Positions 8,845-16,214 of a stretch of 49,433 bases of DNA are shown in pieces. The stretch lies in NCBI RefSeq assembly GCF_905207935.1, contig NZ_CAJLNI010000004.1, positions 1 through 49,433 on the forward strand, given 5' to 3'. The stretch comes from an uncultured Haemophilus sp. (GTDB lineage Bacteria > Pseudomonadota > Gammaproteobacteria > Enterobacterales > Pasteurellaceae). Below the pieces are notes generated by a model, which did no database searches, had not been told where the DNA came from, and saw nothing but the letters and a program-made list of their open reading frames with translations. Position 1 is the stretch's first letter. Every line of letters begins with the position of its first letter. The translations under genes were made by a program, and so were the position numbers.

Positions 8845-11028
8845 TTAAAACTCAACTTTCGTGTTGAAGATAAATTCACGTCCATAACCTAATGCAACAG
8901 GGATTAACGTGTTTGTTGCGTTACCAGAGGTAGATGGATAGTAAGTTTTATCTGTTAAGTTTTTACCGTTAAGTTGGAAGGATACTTTCTTGCCAGAGAT
9001 TTTGGTGTCGTAAGCAATAAAGGCATCATATACCACGGCATGAGGTAATTTGTATGCTTTGGTGTAATCACTGTTATAAGCATGCCAAGAACCTAAATAA
9101 CGAGCACCACCACCAACACGGATGTTACCAAAATCAAATTCACCTACGTTATAAGCTAAGAATAGAGAAGCTTGATGTTTTGGTACACCTGAAAGTTGTT
9201 GATTTACCGCATCAGGATAAAGTTCATTTTCAAGTGATTTTACCTTGGTGTAGGTATAGTTAGCCGCTACGCTTAGACTATCCGTAATTTGACCATTAAG
9301 ATCGAATTCCACCCCACGAGAACGTTGTTTGCCGACGATATTCAATTGCGCATTTGAACCAGAACCAACAGACTCAGCTACATTACGTTTGCTGATATTA
9401 AATAATGCAAGTGTCGCATTAAAGCCTGAGTTTTCATATTTTGCACCAATTTCAAAAGATTTACCTTGTTCTGGTTTTAAATCGCCGCTAACAGGTGTTG
9501 CAACACTCATTTGTGGACGGAAAGACTCAGAGTAGTTCGCAAAGGTCGCGATATGTGGCGTAAATTTATATACGGCACCTAATTGATACAATAATTTACC
9601 ATCGTGCTGATCGGTATTTCCGGTTTTTGTTAGATTTTGACCTTTTTTACAGTTTGCCGCATTTAAGCAATGACGTCCTGCAAATTGATCAAAGTACTCA
9701 TAACGTAAACCACCCGTCATGATAAAGTTATCTGTAAAGTAGGCGGTATCTTGAATATAAACACCAACGGTTTTGAGATAGTTATATTGGTAGGCGTTGC
9801 CATTACCATTTTTATGTTCCGCAACAGGGCTGGTATAGTTTGGATTATCAATATTGATATCAGAATTCATGATGCCTTGGTTATAAATAGGACCAAGATC
9901 ACGAATATTACGCATTGCATCAATACCGGCTACAAAGCGGTTAGCAATATCACCAATACCAAATTCACCAACAATATTTAATGTACCGCTATGAACACGT
10001 TGGTCACCTTGTTGCTGCTCAATCGCGCGACGGGCTGTACGTGTTTTCACGTTAATATTTGTAATACGAGCTTGATCGTAGAAATATTTGTAACGCGCAT
10101 AGCTATAACCCGCATTTAATTTCCAACCATCACTTAATTTGTGTTCAATTTTGAAATCAATGTTATCGGTTTTTGCGGTTGTTTCATTATTTGGTTCATC
10201 TAAACGACGCGATACAGGAATATCCGGTAATGCATTAGTTGCCGTTAAAAGATTTGTACCACGATCAAATGGCTCAAGAATATCTTTATGTTCATAAGAA
10301 AGAAGCACTTTAGTTTTATCATTTTCCCAAGAAAGTGATGGTGCGTAAGTGGTATTTTTCACTTTGCCAAAATTACGCCAGTAGTCTTTTTCTTGTTTGT
10401 CATAGATAAAGCGGTAAGCAAAACCATTTCCTAAGCCACCAGTAAAATCTAATTGCGTTCCCCACAGGCTATGATTACCTAAGGTTCCACCAACGACATA
10501 ACGTGGCGTTTGTTGCGGTTTTTTAGTAATGATATTAACCACACCACCTGGATCTTGAATACCATAAAGTACAGATGCAGGTCCTTTTAAAACTTCAACG
10601 GTTTCAGTTGTCGCACTAAAGTTTTTAGCTGGGCCAGCTTGTAAACCGTTACGCATAATTGAGTTGTCACGGTTTCCACCAAAACCACGTTTTTGAATAG
10701 AGTCAAACATACCACCTAACGTATTCGCTTGACTCACACCGCTGACGTTATAAAGTGCATCAATGAGTGATTCAGGTTTGCGATCTTCTAGTAGTTTGGT
10801 CGAAAGAATATTTACTGTGTTTGGTGTGTCGAATACAGGCACTTCAGCTTTTGATACGACAGATGTCCCTGTCGTTTGATAACCATTTTGCTTAATACCC
10901 GTATCTTGAACGTTAATTTGCTCAAGCGTCTCGGTGTTTGTATCTACGGTTTGCTCAGTTTCTGCAAACGTAGAAATGGAAAAACTGGTTAAAAGTGCGG
11001 TTGAAATAAGGCTTAATTTAAAATTCAT
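8845..11028 (-). CDS. TonB-dependent siderophore receptor
   Basis: Start assigned to MNFKLSLISTALL, 19 codons inside the longest frame, because GGGAAGCG precedes it and the longer frame would begin within the promoter. About 727 residues: signal peptide (about 1-22), candidate TonB box near LEQINVQD, and a plug domain with the NVLSTKLL-like motif, QKRGF and VEVLKGPASVLYG. A 22-strand-type beta barrel follows, with the usual terminal aromatic residue (VEF). This is the TonB-siderophore subfamily; the ligand cannot be read from sequence. Two palindromes at its promoter suggest iron and a second type of control. Confidence 0.9.
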   Translation of the reverse strand: MNFKLSLISTALLTSFSISTFAETEQTVDTNTETLEQINVQDTGIKQNGYQTTGTSVVSKAEVPVFDTPNTVNILSTKLLEDRKPESLIDALYNVSGVSQANTLGGMFDSIQKRGFGGNRDNSIMRNGLQAGPAKNFSATTETVEVLKGPASVLYGIQDPGGVVNIITKKPQQTPRYVVGGTLGNHSLWGTQLDFTGGLGNGFAYRFIYDKQEKDYWRNFGKVKNTTYAPSLSWENDKTKVLLSYEHKDILEPFDRGTNLLTATNALPDIPVSRRLDEPNNETTAKTDNIDFKIEHKLSDGWKLNAGYSYARYKYFYDQARITNINVKTRTARRAIEQQQGDQRVHSGTLNIVGEFGIGDIANRFVAGIDAMRNIRDLGPIYNQGIMNSDINIDNPNYTSPVAEHKNGNGNAYQYNYLKTVGVYIQDTAYFTDNFIMTGGLRYEYFDQFAGRHCLNAANCKKGQNLTKTGNTDQHDGKLLYQLGAVYKFTPHIATFANYSESFRPQMSVATPVSGDLKPEQGKSFEIGAKYENSGFNATLALFNISKRNVAESVGSGSNAQLNIVGKQRSRGVEFDLNGQITDSLSVAANYTYTKVKSLENELYPDAVNQQLSGVPKHQASLFLAYNVGEFDFGNIRVGGGARYLGSWHAYNSDYTKAYKLPHAVVYDAFIAYDTKISGKKVSFQLNGKNLTDKTYYPSTSGNATNTLIPVALGYGREFIFNTKVEF

Positions 11029-11060
11029 AATCGCTTCCCAATAGATAATAAAGAGCCTAA

Positions 11061-11089
11061 AGTATAGCGAAAACGTTTTCGTCAATCAA
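11061..11089 (-). promoter_or_regulatory. TonB-receptor promoter with a LacI/PurR-type operator in its spacer
   Basis: On the minus strand: -35 TTGATT (11089-11084), 17-bp spacer, -10 TATACT (11066-11061). The spacer is filled by the perfect 14-bp palindrome CGAAAACGTTTTCG (11068-11081), which closely resembles PurR and other LacI-family operators. A repressor there would block RNA polymerase. Confidence 0.6.
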
Positions 11090-11111
11090 TACAAATTATT
11101 TTCATTTGTAT
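11089..11111. promoter_or_regulatory. Candidate Fur-type palindrome upstream of the receptor promoter
   Basis: Inverted repeat ATACAAAT/ATTTGTAT with a 7-nt AT-rich centre abuts the -35 box. It is AT-rich and of Fur-box length, but its match to the classical GATAAT hexamers is only partial. Confidence 0.35.
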
Positions 11112-11160
11112 GTATGCTTTATTCAGAAAAAAATTTATTCAAATTAAACAGGGGATAAAA

Positions 11161-11191
11161 AGAAAAATCCCAAGCTAAAAAGCTTGGGATT
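11161..11191 (-). terminator. Probable original tRNA-Val terminator, displaced by island insertion
   Basis: Perfect 11-bp stem AATCCCAAGCT/AGCTTGGGATT with an A4 loop; on the minus strand it is followed by TTTTTCT. It lies immediately beyond the degenerate tRNA 3' repeat at 11198-11219, with no other minus-strand gene feeding it. This is where the tRNA terminator would sit before the island separated them (inference). Confidence 0.6.
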
Positions 11192-11197
11192 GTAATA

Positions 11198-11219
11198 TGG
11201 TGCACTAGCTGAACCCGAA
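11198..11219. repeat. Degenerate left attachment repeat (tRNA-Val 3'-end remnant)
   Basis: Direct repeat of the tRNA-Val 3' end at 26262-26284: 20 of 23 positions agree (one gap, two substitutions), with the shared cores TGGTGC and ACTAGCTG and a shared CGAA end. Similarity stops in the T-loop on both sides, as expected for an integrase core site. It marks the distal boundary of the island. Confidence 0.65.
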
Positions 11220-11270
11220 TTCACTTGTAGAATATTGATTTTTAATGTTTATTTTTCAAAGTCTAAAATA

Positions 11271-11292
11271 TTGTTACTAAGCTTGTTACTAA
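11271..11292. repeat. Left pair of integrase arm-like repeats (TTGTTACTAA x2)
   Basis: Two perfect copies of TTGTTACTAA start 12 bp apart, about 50 bp inside the left att repeat. The same pair with the same 12-bp spacing occurs near the right end at 26117-26138, beside int. Confidence 0.65.
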
Positions 11293-11377
11293 AATTCAAA
11301 TTCACCACAAATCAATGATAGTTTCTGATGCCATAATACCACTAATAAGCCGCATGTTAAAAATTTTATAGAAAAAC

Positions 11378-11479
11378 TGTTCACCTTGTTCACCAATCCT
11401 TAAAACTCTTTATTTATTATATAGTTATATTCTTTTCTATTGTTCACCAATTGTTCACCATTATTCACCTTTGTTCACC
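11378..11479. repeat. Left iteron cluster, TGTTCACC x6 (candidate replication origin half)
   Basis: Copies at 11378, 11387, 11441, 11452, 11462 (TATTCACC) and 11472, all in one orientation and 9-11 bp apart within groups, in AT-rich non-coding DNA. The complement (GGTGAACAGT at the first copy) resembles the type I iterons bound by the P4 alpha primase/helicase, as I recall them. The rest of 11293-11597 is AT-rich and has no gene. Confidence 0.6.
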
Positions 11480-11597
11480 AGTTAAAAAAACACCTAGATA
11501 TAGAGTATTTACCTTATTTTTCTGTTTATTTTTTAGCCAGTTAAATACATCCAACTTACCGTATTTAAACTTATTTAAACTATTGAAATTTAAGCTA

Positions 11598-11648
11598 TTT
11601 ACTCATGTCTTTATATGTTTATAGTGTTGTATTGGCTCATTGTGAGCC
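11598..11648 (+). promoter_or_regulatory. Predicted promoter and leader hairpin of the capsid operon
   Basis: -35-like TTTACT (11598-11603), 16-bp spacer, -10 TATAGT (11620-11625). The predicted start point is followed at once by a perfect hairpin GGCTCA-TTG-TGAGCC (11634-11648), which could protect the mRNA 5' end or serve as an operator. The motif CGTATTTAAACT lies upstream at 11560. Confidence 0.45.
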
Positions 11649-11689
11649 GTCTAAATTTAGGCTTTTAGAATATACAAGGAACATAAATC

Positions 11690-12880
11690 ATGTTTAAAAA
11701 ATTAATTGAGTTACGCCAACAAAAGGCGGGAAAAATTGCAGAAATGCGAGCAATGCTTGAAAAAGCAGAAAAAGAAAATCGATCATTAAATGAATCTGAA
11801 TCGGTGGAATTTGAAAAGCTAAAAGATTCAAGCAAGCAGATTAGTGCAGAAATCAGTAAATATGAAACTGTAACAGATGAAGAACGTAGCCTTGAAGGCA
11901 ATGTTAGCCCTGTAGAGCAACGTAGTGCTAAACAATTTTCAAATGATGAACTGCGCCATTATGTTAAAACTGGTGAACTTCGCAATTTAACTACTGGTAA
12001 TGGTGAAGATGGTGGATATTCAGTTATCCCACAGTTAGACAAAGATGTAATGAAACGCTTAACAGACGATAGCGTAATGCGCCAACTTTGTAACGTAGTG
12101 CGCTTACCAGCTGGAGCGAAAGAATATAAAAAATTAGTATCTGCTGGTGGTGCGGCTGTAGAGCATGGCACAGAAGGAACTGCTCGCAGCGGTACAACAA
12201 CTCCGAAACTTCATGAAGTAACAATCGCTTTAAATTCAATCTATGCTTATCCTAAGACTACTCAAGAAATCTTAGACTTCTCAAGTATTGATGTTTTAGG
12301 TTGGCTAACTGATGAAATTTCTGAAACCTTCACAGAAACAGAAGAAACAGATTTAACTTCCGGTGATGGTAACAAGAAATCAAAAGGCTTCTTAACCTAC
12401 CAACGCACAACCGAAGATGACAAAACTCGACAATTCGGCAAACTTCAAAAAATTGAAGTAGCAGGTGTAGCGAAGATTGATGCAGATACTTTAATCGATG
12501 CGTTCTATACACTTCACAGCAAATACCGCAAAAATGCCGTCTGGGTGATGTCATCAACCATTGCAGCAGCATTACAAAAACTTAAAAACAAAAACGGCGA
12601 TTATATCTGGCGCGATGGTTTAACAGCCGATGCCCCAGCAACATTATTAGGTCGTCCAGTCCACTTCTTAGAAACAATGCCGACAGGCGGAGCAAACAAA
12701 GCAGTAATTGCCTTCGGTGACTTCAAGCGCGGATATTTCATCGTAGATCACGAAACTGGCGTGCGAACTCGTCCGGACAACTTAACCGAACCGGGATTCT
12801 ATAAAGTACACACCGATAAATATTTAGGTGGTGGCGTAGTAGATTCAAACGCTATCAAAGTGATTGAGACAACAGCATAA
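11690..12880 (+). CDS. HK97-type major capsid protein
   Basis: A 396-residue gp5-family protein. The first 70 or so residues form a charged coiled coil (the scaffolding-like delta domain, e.g. KIAEMRAMLEKAEKENRS), followed by a linker near residue 80 where the prohead protease would cut. The mature fold begins around GGYSVIPQ and ends with the usual P-domain and C-terminal strands (YLGGGVVDSNAIKVIE). It is first in the structural operon, the reverse of most HK97-type phages where terminase comes first; this order fits cf-PICIs as I know them. A terminator follows immediately. Confidence 0.92.
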   Translation: MFKKLIELRQQKAGKIAEMRAMLEKAEKENRSLNESESVEFEKLKDSSKQISAEISKYETVTDEERSLEGNVSPVEQRSAKQFSNDELRHYVKTGELRNLTTGNGEDGGYSVIPQLDKDVMKRLTDDSVMRQLCNVVRLPAGAKEYKKLVSAGGAAVEHGTEGTARSGTTTPKLHEVTIALNSIYAYPKTTQEILDFSSIDVLGWLTDEISETFTETEETDLTSGDGNKKSKGFLTYQRTTEDDKTRQFGKLQKIEVAGVAKIDADTLIDAFYTLHSKYRKNAVWVMSSTIAAALQKLKNKNGDYIWRDGLTADAPATLLGRPVHFLETMPTGGANKAVIAFGDFKRGYFIVDHETGVRTRPDNLTEPGFYKVHTDKYLGGGVVDSNAIKVIETTA

Positions 12881-12886
12881 ATCATA

Positions 12887-12909
12887 TAGGGGCGAAAGCC
12901 CCTTTTTTT
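12887..12909 (+). terminator. Intrinsic terminator between capsid and protease genes
   Basis: GGGGC-GAAA-GCCCC stem-loop followed by seven T, 8 bp after the capsid stop and about 17 bp before the protease ATG. It probably lets only part of the transcripts continue. Confidence 0.75.
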
Positions 12910-12925
12910 GCTTAATAGGTGAAAT

Positions 12926-13492
12926 ATGAATAAAGAATTTGAAATCCGCTCCGCAACACTTTCCACCGATGAAGAAAATCAAAAGCTAGTCGGTTATGCG
13001 GTGAAATGGAATAGCCCTTCTAAAGTGCTTTACTGTGATTTTGTGGAATCCTTTGCGCCTAAAGCTTTTACTGAAAGCTTAGCCAGTGGCGAAGATATCC
13101 GCGCGCTCTTTGAACACGACTACACTAAATTACTAGGTCGCACCAGTGCGGGAACATTAAAGCTAGAAGAAGATTCAATCGGTTTACGCTTTGAACTAAT
13201 CCCACCTGATACAACGACAGGAAAAGATTTATTAGTTAGTGTTTCACGTGGTGATATTACAGGGATGTCTTTCGGATTCCGAGCGATGGAAGAAGAATGG
13301 AAATTTGATGTGGAACCTTATCAAAGAACAGTGATTAAAGCGGAGCTATTTGAAGTTACCGTAACAAGTATTCCAGCTTATCCAGAAAGCAGTGTTGAAA
13401 TCGCTAAGCGTTCGATGGTGGCCGCTAAAGAAAAAACGCAAGATAAATCTACCGCACTTTTAAGCAAGTGGGTTGATGTAATGGGGGCGTAA
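12926..13492 (+). CDS. HK97-family prohead protease (peptidase U35/S78)
   Basis: A 188-residue protease. The conserved histidine lies in LFEHDYTKLLGRT (about residue 67) and the serine in GDITGMSFGF (about residue 111), with a typical N-terminal GYAVKWNSPS strand. It would remove the capsid delta domain during maturation. AGGTG precedes the ATG at a suitable distance. It stops 1 bp before the portal ATG, so the two are coupled. Confidence 0.9.
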   Translation: MNKEFEIRSATLSTDEENQKLVGYAVKWNSPSKVLYCDFVESFAPKAFTESLASGEDIRALFEHDYTKLLGRTSAGTLKLEEDSIGLRFELIPPDTTTGKDLLVSVSRGDITGMSFGFRAMEEEWKFDVEPYQRTVIKAELFEVTVTSIPAYPESSVEIAKRSMVAAKEKTQDKSTALLSKWVDVMGA

Positions 13493-13493
13493 T

Positions 13494-14726
13494 ATGTGGA
13501 ATCCTTTTAGACGAAAAGAGCAACGCAGCGAACCAATCACTATTGATGAATTCATCTCTTACATGGGCGTAAATAATACTGGCGCGGGCGAATATGTCAG
13601 CCCACAAACGGCAGAGGCTCTACCAGCGGTTATGAACGCCGTAACAGTGATTGCCGAGGCAGTAGCATCTATGCCTTGTTATCTGTACGCACTGAAAGAA
13701 GATGGGCGAGAAAGAATCTACCGTCATCCGGTTGAATATCTTTTAAATGAAATGCCTAACCGAAATCAAACGCCTTACCAGTTCAAATATACGATGATGC
13801 GCCATTGTTTGCTAACTGGTAATGCTTATGCTGTGATTGAGTGGAATAACAAGGGCGAACCTGTAAGCCTTACATCTTACCAGCCGAGCGCAGTAAATAT
13901 CTTCCGTAAAGTAACAGGCGAACATATTTACCAAGTAACGGACTTAAACGGAGTAACTAGAAACTATCTTCAAGATGAAATGTTACACCTACGCCATAGT
14001 TCCCTTGATGGATTTATGGGTCGCTCACCCGTGACAGTTTGCCGTGAAACGATTGGACTAGGTTTAGCACAACAACGACACGGCGCATCAATTATGAAAA
14101 ACGGATTGATGGCAAGCGGACTAATTTCAACGGCTGAATGGTTAGACGATGCGAAAGCACAGAAAGCAGTGAAAGCCTTAGAGCGTTATAAAGGGGCGAA
14201 GAACGCGGGGAAAACACCAATCCTTGAAGGCTCAATGGAATACAAACAATTAGGCATGACAAACCAAGATGCTGAATGGTTACAAAGTCGAACCTTCACA
14301 ATTTCCGATATAGCCCGAATCTACAACATAAGCCCGATTTTCCTACAAGACTATTCAAATAGTAGCTATGCGAATTTCAGTGAAGCTAGTAGAGCGTTCT
14401 TGTCACAAACCTTGCGCCCATGGCTAACTAACTTTGAACAACAACTCAAAGATGCCTTAATGATTGACTTAACGAGCAATAGCAAGAAACGGCACTTAAT
14501 CGAATTTGACACAAGCGACTTACTCCGCACAAGTCAAAATGAACGTTTCAAGAGCTATGATGTGGCGATTAAAGCGGGCGTAATGTCACCTAATGAAGTG
14601 CGCAGACGCGAAGGCTTATTGCCTTATGATGGTGGAGACGAATTCAGTCAAGCATGGAAACAAACTGTAGAAGTTAAACGTGGTGATGGTGGATTTAATG
14701 GGGTAAATAATGGCGCGGATGATTAG
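13494..14726 (+). CDS. Phage portal protein (HK97 family)
   Basis: A 410-residue portal protein beginning MWNPFRRKEQRS. Family marks include AVMNAVTVIAEAVASMP near residue 55, LLTGNAYAVIEW, and SPIFLQDYSNSSYANFSEA near residue 280. It forms the dodecameric DNA entry vertex and contacts the terminase and head closure proteins. It lies between protease and head-closure genes and overlaps the latter by 17 bp. Confidence 0.93.
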   Translation: MWNPFRRKEQRSEPITIDEFISYMGVNNTGAGEYVSPQTAEALPAVMNAVTVIAEAVASMPCYLYALKEDGRERIYRHPVEYLLNEMPNRNQTPYQFKYTMMRHCLLTGNAYAVIEWNNKGEPVSLTSYQPSAVNIFRKVTGEHIYQVTDLNGVTRNYLQDEMLHLRHSSLDGFMGRSPVTVCRETIGLGLAQQRHGASIMKNGLMASGLISTAEWLDDAKAQKAVKALERYKGAKNAGKTPILEGSMEYKQLGMTNQDAEWLQSRTFTISDIARIYNISPIFLQDYSNSSYANFSEASRAFLSQTLRPWLTNFEQQLKDALMIDLTSNSKKRHLIEFDTSDLLRTSQNERFKSYDVAIKAGVMSPNEVRRREGLLPYDGGDEFSQAWKQTVEVKRGDGGFNGVNNGADD

Positions 14727-15051
14727 AGCTGGTAAGTATAACAAGGCAATAAGTTTACAAAAACAAGTAAATGAAAGTAATGATTATGGTGGAGTTGTAA
14801 GTAAGTGGAAAACCGTTGCGAATATACGGGCAGCGGTTGAGCCGTTACAGGGTAGAGAGTTCTTTGCTAGTGCAAGTGTAACGAATGAAAACATTGTGCG
14901 AATCCGTATTAGATATGGAACGAGTGTGGATAACACAATGCGCGTGAAATATGGTAATCACAATTTAGAAATAACCAGCATCATTGATAGCAAGGAATCA
15001 CACAGAGAATTACAACTTATTTGTAAAGAGGTAAGCAATGGAAAAAACTGA
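14710..15051 (+). CDS. Phage head closure / head-tail adaptor protein
   Basis: A 113-residue protein matching the head-tail joining family (SPP1 gp16-like): N-terminal RAGKYNKAISLQKQ, central VSKWKTVANIRAAVEPLQGREF, then RIRIRYGTSVDNTMRV. It would seal the filled head and give the surface to which a helper tail attaches. It overlaps the portal gene (17 bp) and the following connector gene (14 bp), so expression is tightly coupled. Confidence 0.85.
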   Translation: MARMIRAGKYNKAISLQKQVNESNDYGGVVSKWKTVANIRAAVEPLQGREFFASASVTNENIVRIRIRYGTSVDNTMRVKYGNHNLEITSIIDSKESHRELQLICKEVSNGKN

Positions 15052-15349
15052 TTTAACGCTTGAAGAAATTAAGCAACATTTAAACGTAGATCATGATTTA
15101 GATGATGACTTAATCGAAAGCTATAAGGTAGCAACTTTTGAAGTATGTCAAAAGCATATAGGCAAAACCTTTGGTGATGAAGAAACAGAAAACACCGTTC
15201 CATTTACTCCAGCTATCAAAGTGGGTTGCTTGATGTATATCGGGCATTTGTACACTAACCGAGAAATAACAACAGATACGCAGCAAACAATAATCCCAAT
15301 GACGATTAAATCATTATGGGATGTTTATCGTGATCCCTGCGCTTACTAA
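15038..15349 (+). CDS. Head-tail connector protein (HK97 gp6-like)
   Basis: A 103-residue, mainly helical, acidic protein: LTLEEIKQHLNVDHDLDDDLI at the start is the classic opening of the gp6-like family, and it ends in SLWDVYRDP. It should form the ring below the portal. The ATG overlaps the head closure gene by 14 bp. This is the last tail-facing part encoded here, since no tail genes follow. Confidence 0.85.
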   Translation: MEKTDLTLEEIKQHLNVDHDLDDDLIESYKVATFEVCQKHIGKTFGDEETENTVPFTPAIKVGCLMYIGHLYTNREITTDTQQTIIPMTIKSLWDVYRDPCAY

Positions 15350-15365
15350 GGATTTAGTAACCAAT

Positions 15366-15728
15366 ATGCCTTATCAACCGTTAAGACGTTGTAGCTTTCC
15401 AGGATGTAGAAACAAAGTGAGGTCAGGCAGATGTGAAGAACATAAGCCCAAAGACACAAGAGCCAGCAGTAGCGCGCGAGGATATGACCATAAGTGGAGC
15501 AAGTACCGCGCGCAATACTTACGCTTTCATCCGCTTTGTGTCATGTGTTTAGAAAAAGGAATCTACACACCCGCAACGGTAATAGACCATATTAAGCCAG
15601 TAGAGAACGGACAGGCAGATCCTCTATTCTGGGTTGAATCTAATCATCAAGCTTTATGCCGAAATTGTCACAGTTACAAAACACGAGTAATAGACCAACG
15701 CGGATATGGAGCAAAAAAGAATGGTTAG
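15366..15728 (+). CDS. HNH endonuclease (packaging-associated)
   Basis: About 120 residues from MPYQPLRRCSFPGC; an in-frame ATG at 15321 lies inside the connector gene and is less likely. A Cys-rich N-terminus (CSFPGCRNKV) precedes the HNH core: CVMCLEKG, VIDHIKPVENG, ESNHQALCRNCHSYKT. HNH proteins beside terS/terL in HK97-like phages assist the terminase at cos (family knowledge). The G/C-rich segment just after the gene is a cos candidate. Confidence 0.87.
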   Translation: MPYQPLRRCSFPGCRNKVRSGRCEEHKPKDTRASSSARGYDHKWSKYRAQYLRFHPLCVMCLEKGIYTPATVIDHIKPVENGQADPLFWVESNHQALCRNCHSYKTRVIDQRGYGAKKNG

Positions 15729-15790
15729 ACGGGTGGGGGGAGTTTTTAAAACAAAGGCTCAATTCCTCAGAACCGCCCCCCTATACAAAT
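15729..15790. other. Candidate cos packaging site
   Basis: This short gap between the HNH gene and terS carries GGGTGGGGGG (15731-15740) and CCGCCCCCC (15773-15781), a striking G6/C6 pair in otherwise AT-rich DNA, with no gene across it. Many HNH-carrying HK97-type phages have cos just upstream of terS. The cut position cannot be read from the sequence. Confidence 0.45.
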
Positions 15791-15829
15791 TTTTACGCAA
15801 GGCAATTTTTTTGAAAATAAGGAAATACA

Positions 15830-16207
15830 ATGACAACAAAAAACAAGAAAAAAACGCATAATCCACCTAGTTTTTTAGATCCAATCGCTAAAGCAGTATG
15901 GAAAGAACGAATTCCACAACTTCTTGAACGTGGTGATATTCAAGATGCGGACTTAATTCACCTTGAATTATATTGTGTTAATTACTCTCTTTTCCGTGCT
16001 GCAGTTGAGGATATTCATAAAAACGGCTTTTCAATAGTAAATAGCCAAGGCACGCAATCAAGAAACCCCGCACTGTCAGCGAAAGCTGATGCAGAAAAAG
16101 TGATGGTGAAAATGTCTTCGCTTTTAGGTTTTGATCCAGTCAGTCGCAGAAAAAATCCAGTTGAAGTTGAAGCTACAGATATGTTTGATCAAGTTCTTAC
16201 AATGTAG
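15830..16207 (+). CDS. Phage terminase small subunit (P27 family)
   Basis: A 125-residue protein with a basic start (TTKNKKKTHNPPSFLD), the WKERIPQLLERGDIQDADL segment characteristic of P27-type small terminases, and a C-terminal SSLLGFDPVSRRK motif. It should recognise the island's packaging site and recruit TerL. AAGGA precedes the ATG. Having its own terS indicates that the island packages itself specifically instead of redirecting a helper terminase. Confidence 0.87.
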   Translation: MTTKNKKKTHNPPSFLDPIAKAVWKERIPQLLERGDIQDADLIHLELYCVNYSLFRAAVEDIHKNGFSIVNSQGTQSRNPALSAKADAEKVMVKMSSLLGFDPVSRRKNPVEVEATDMFDQVLTM

Positions 16208-16214
16208 GTGAAAA

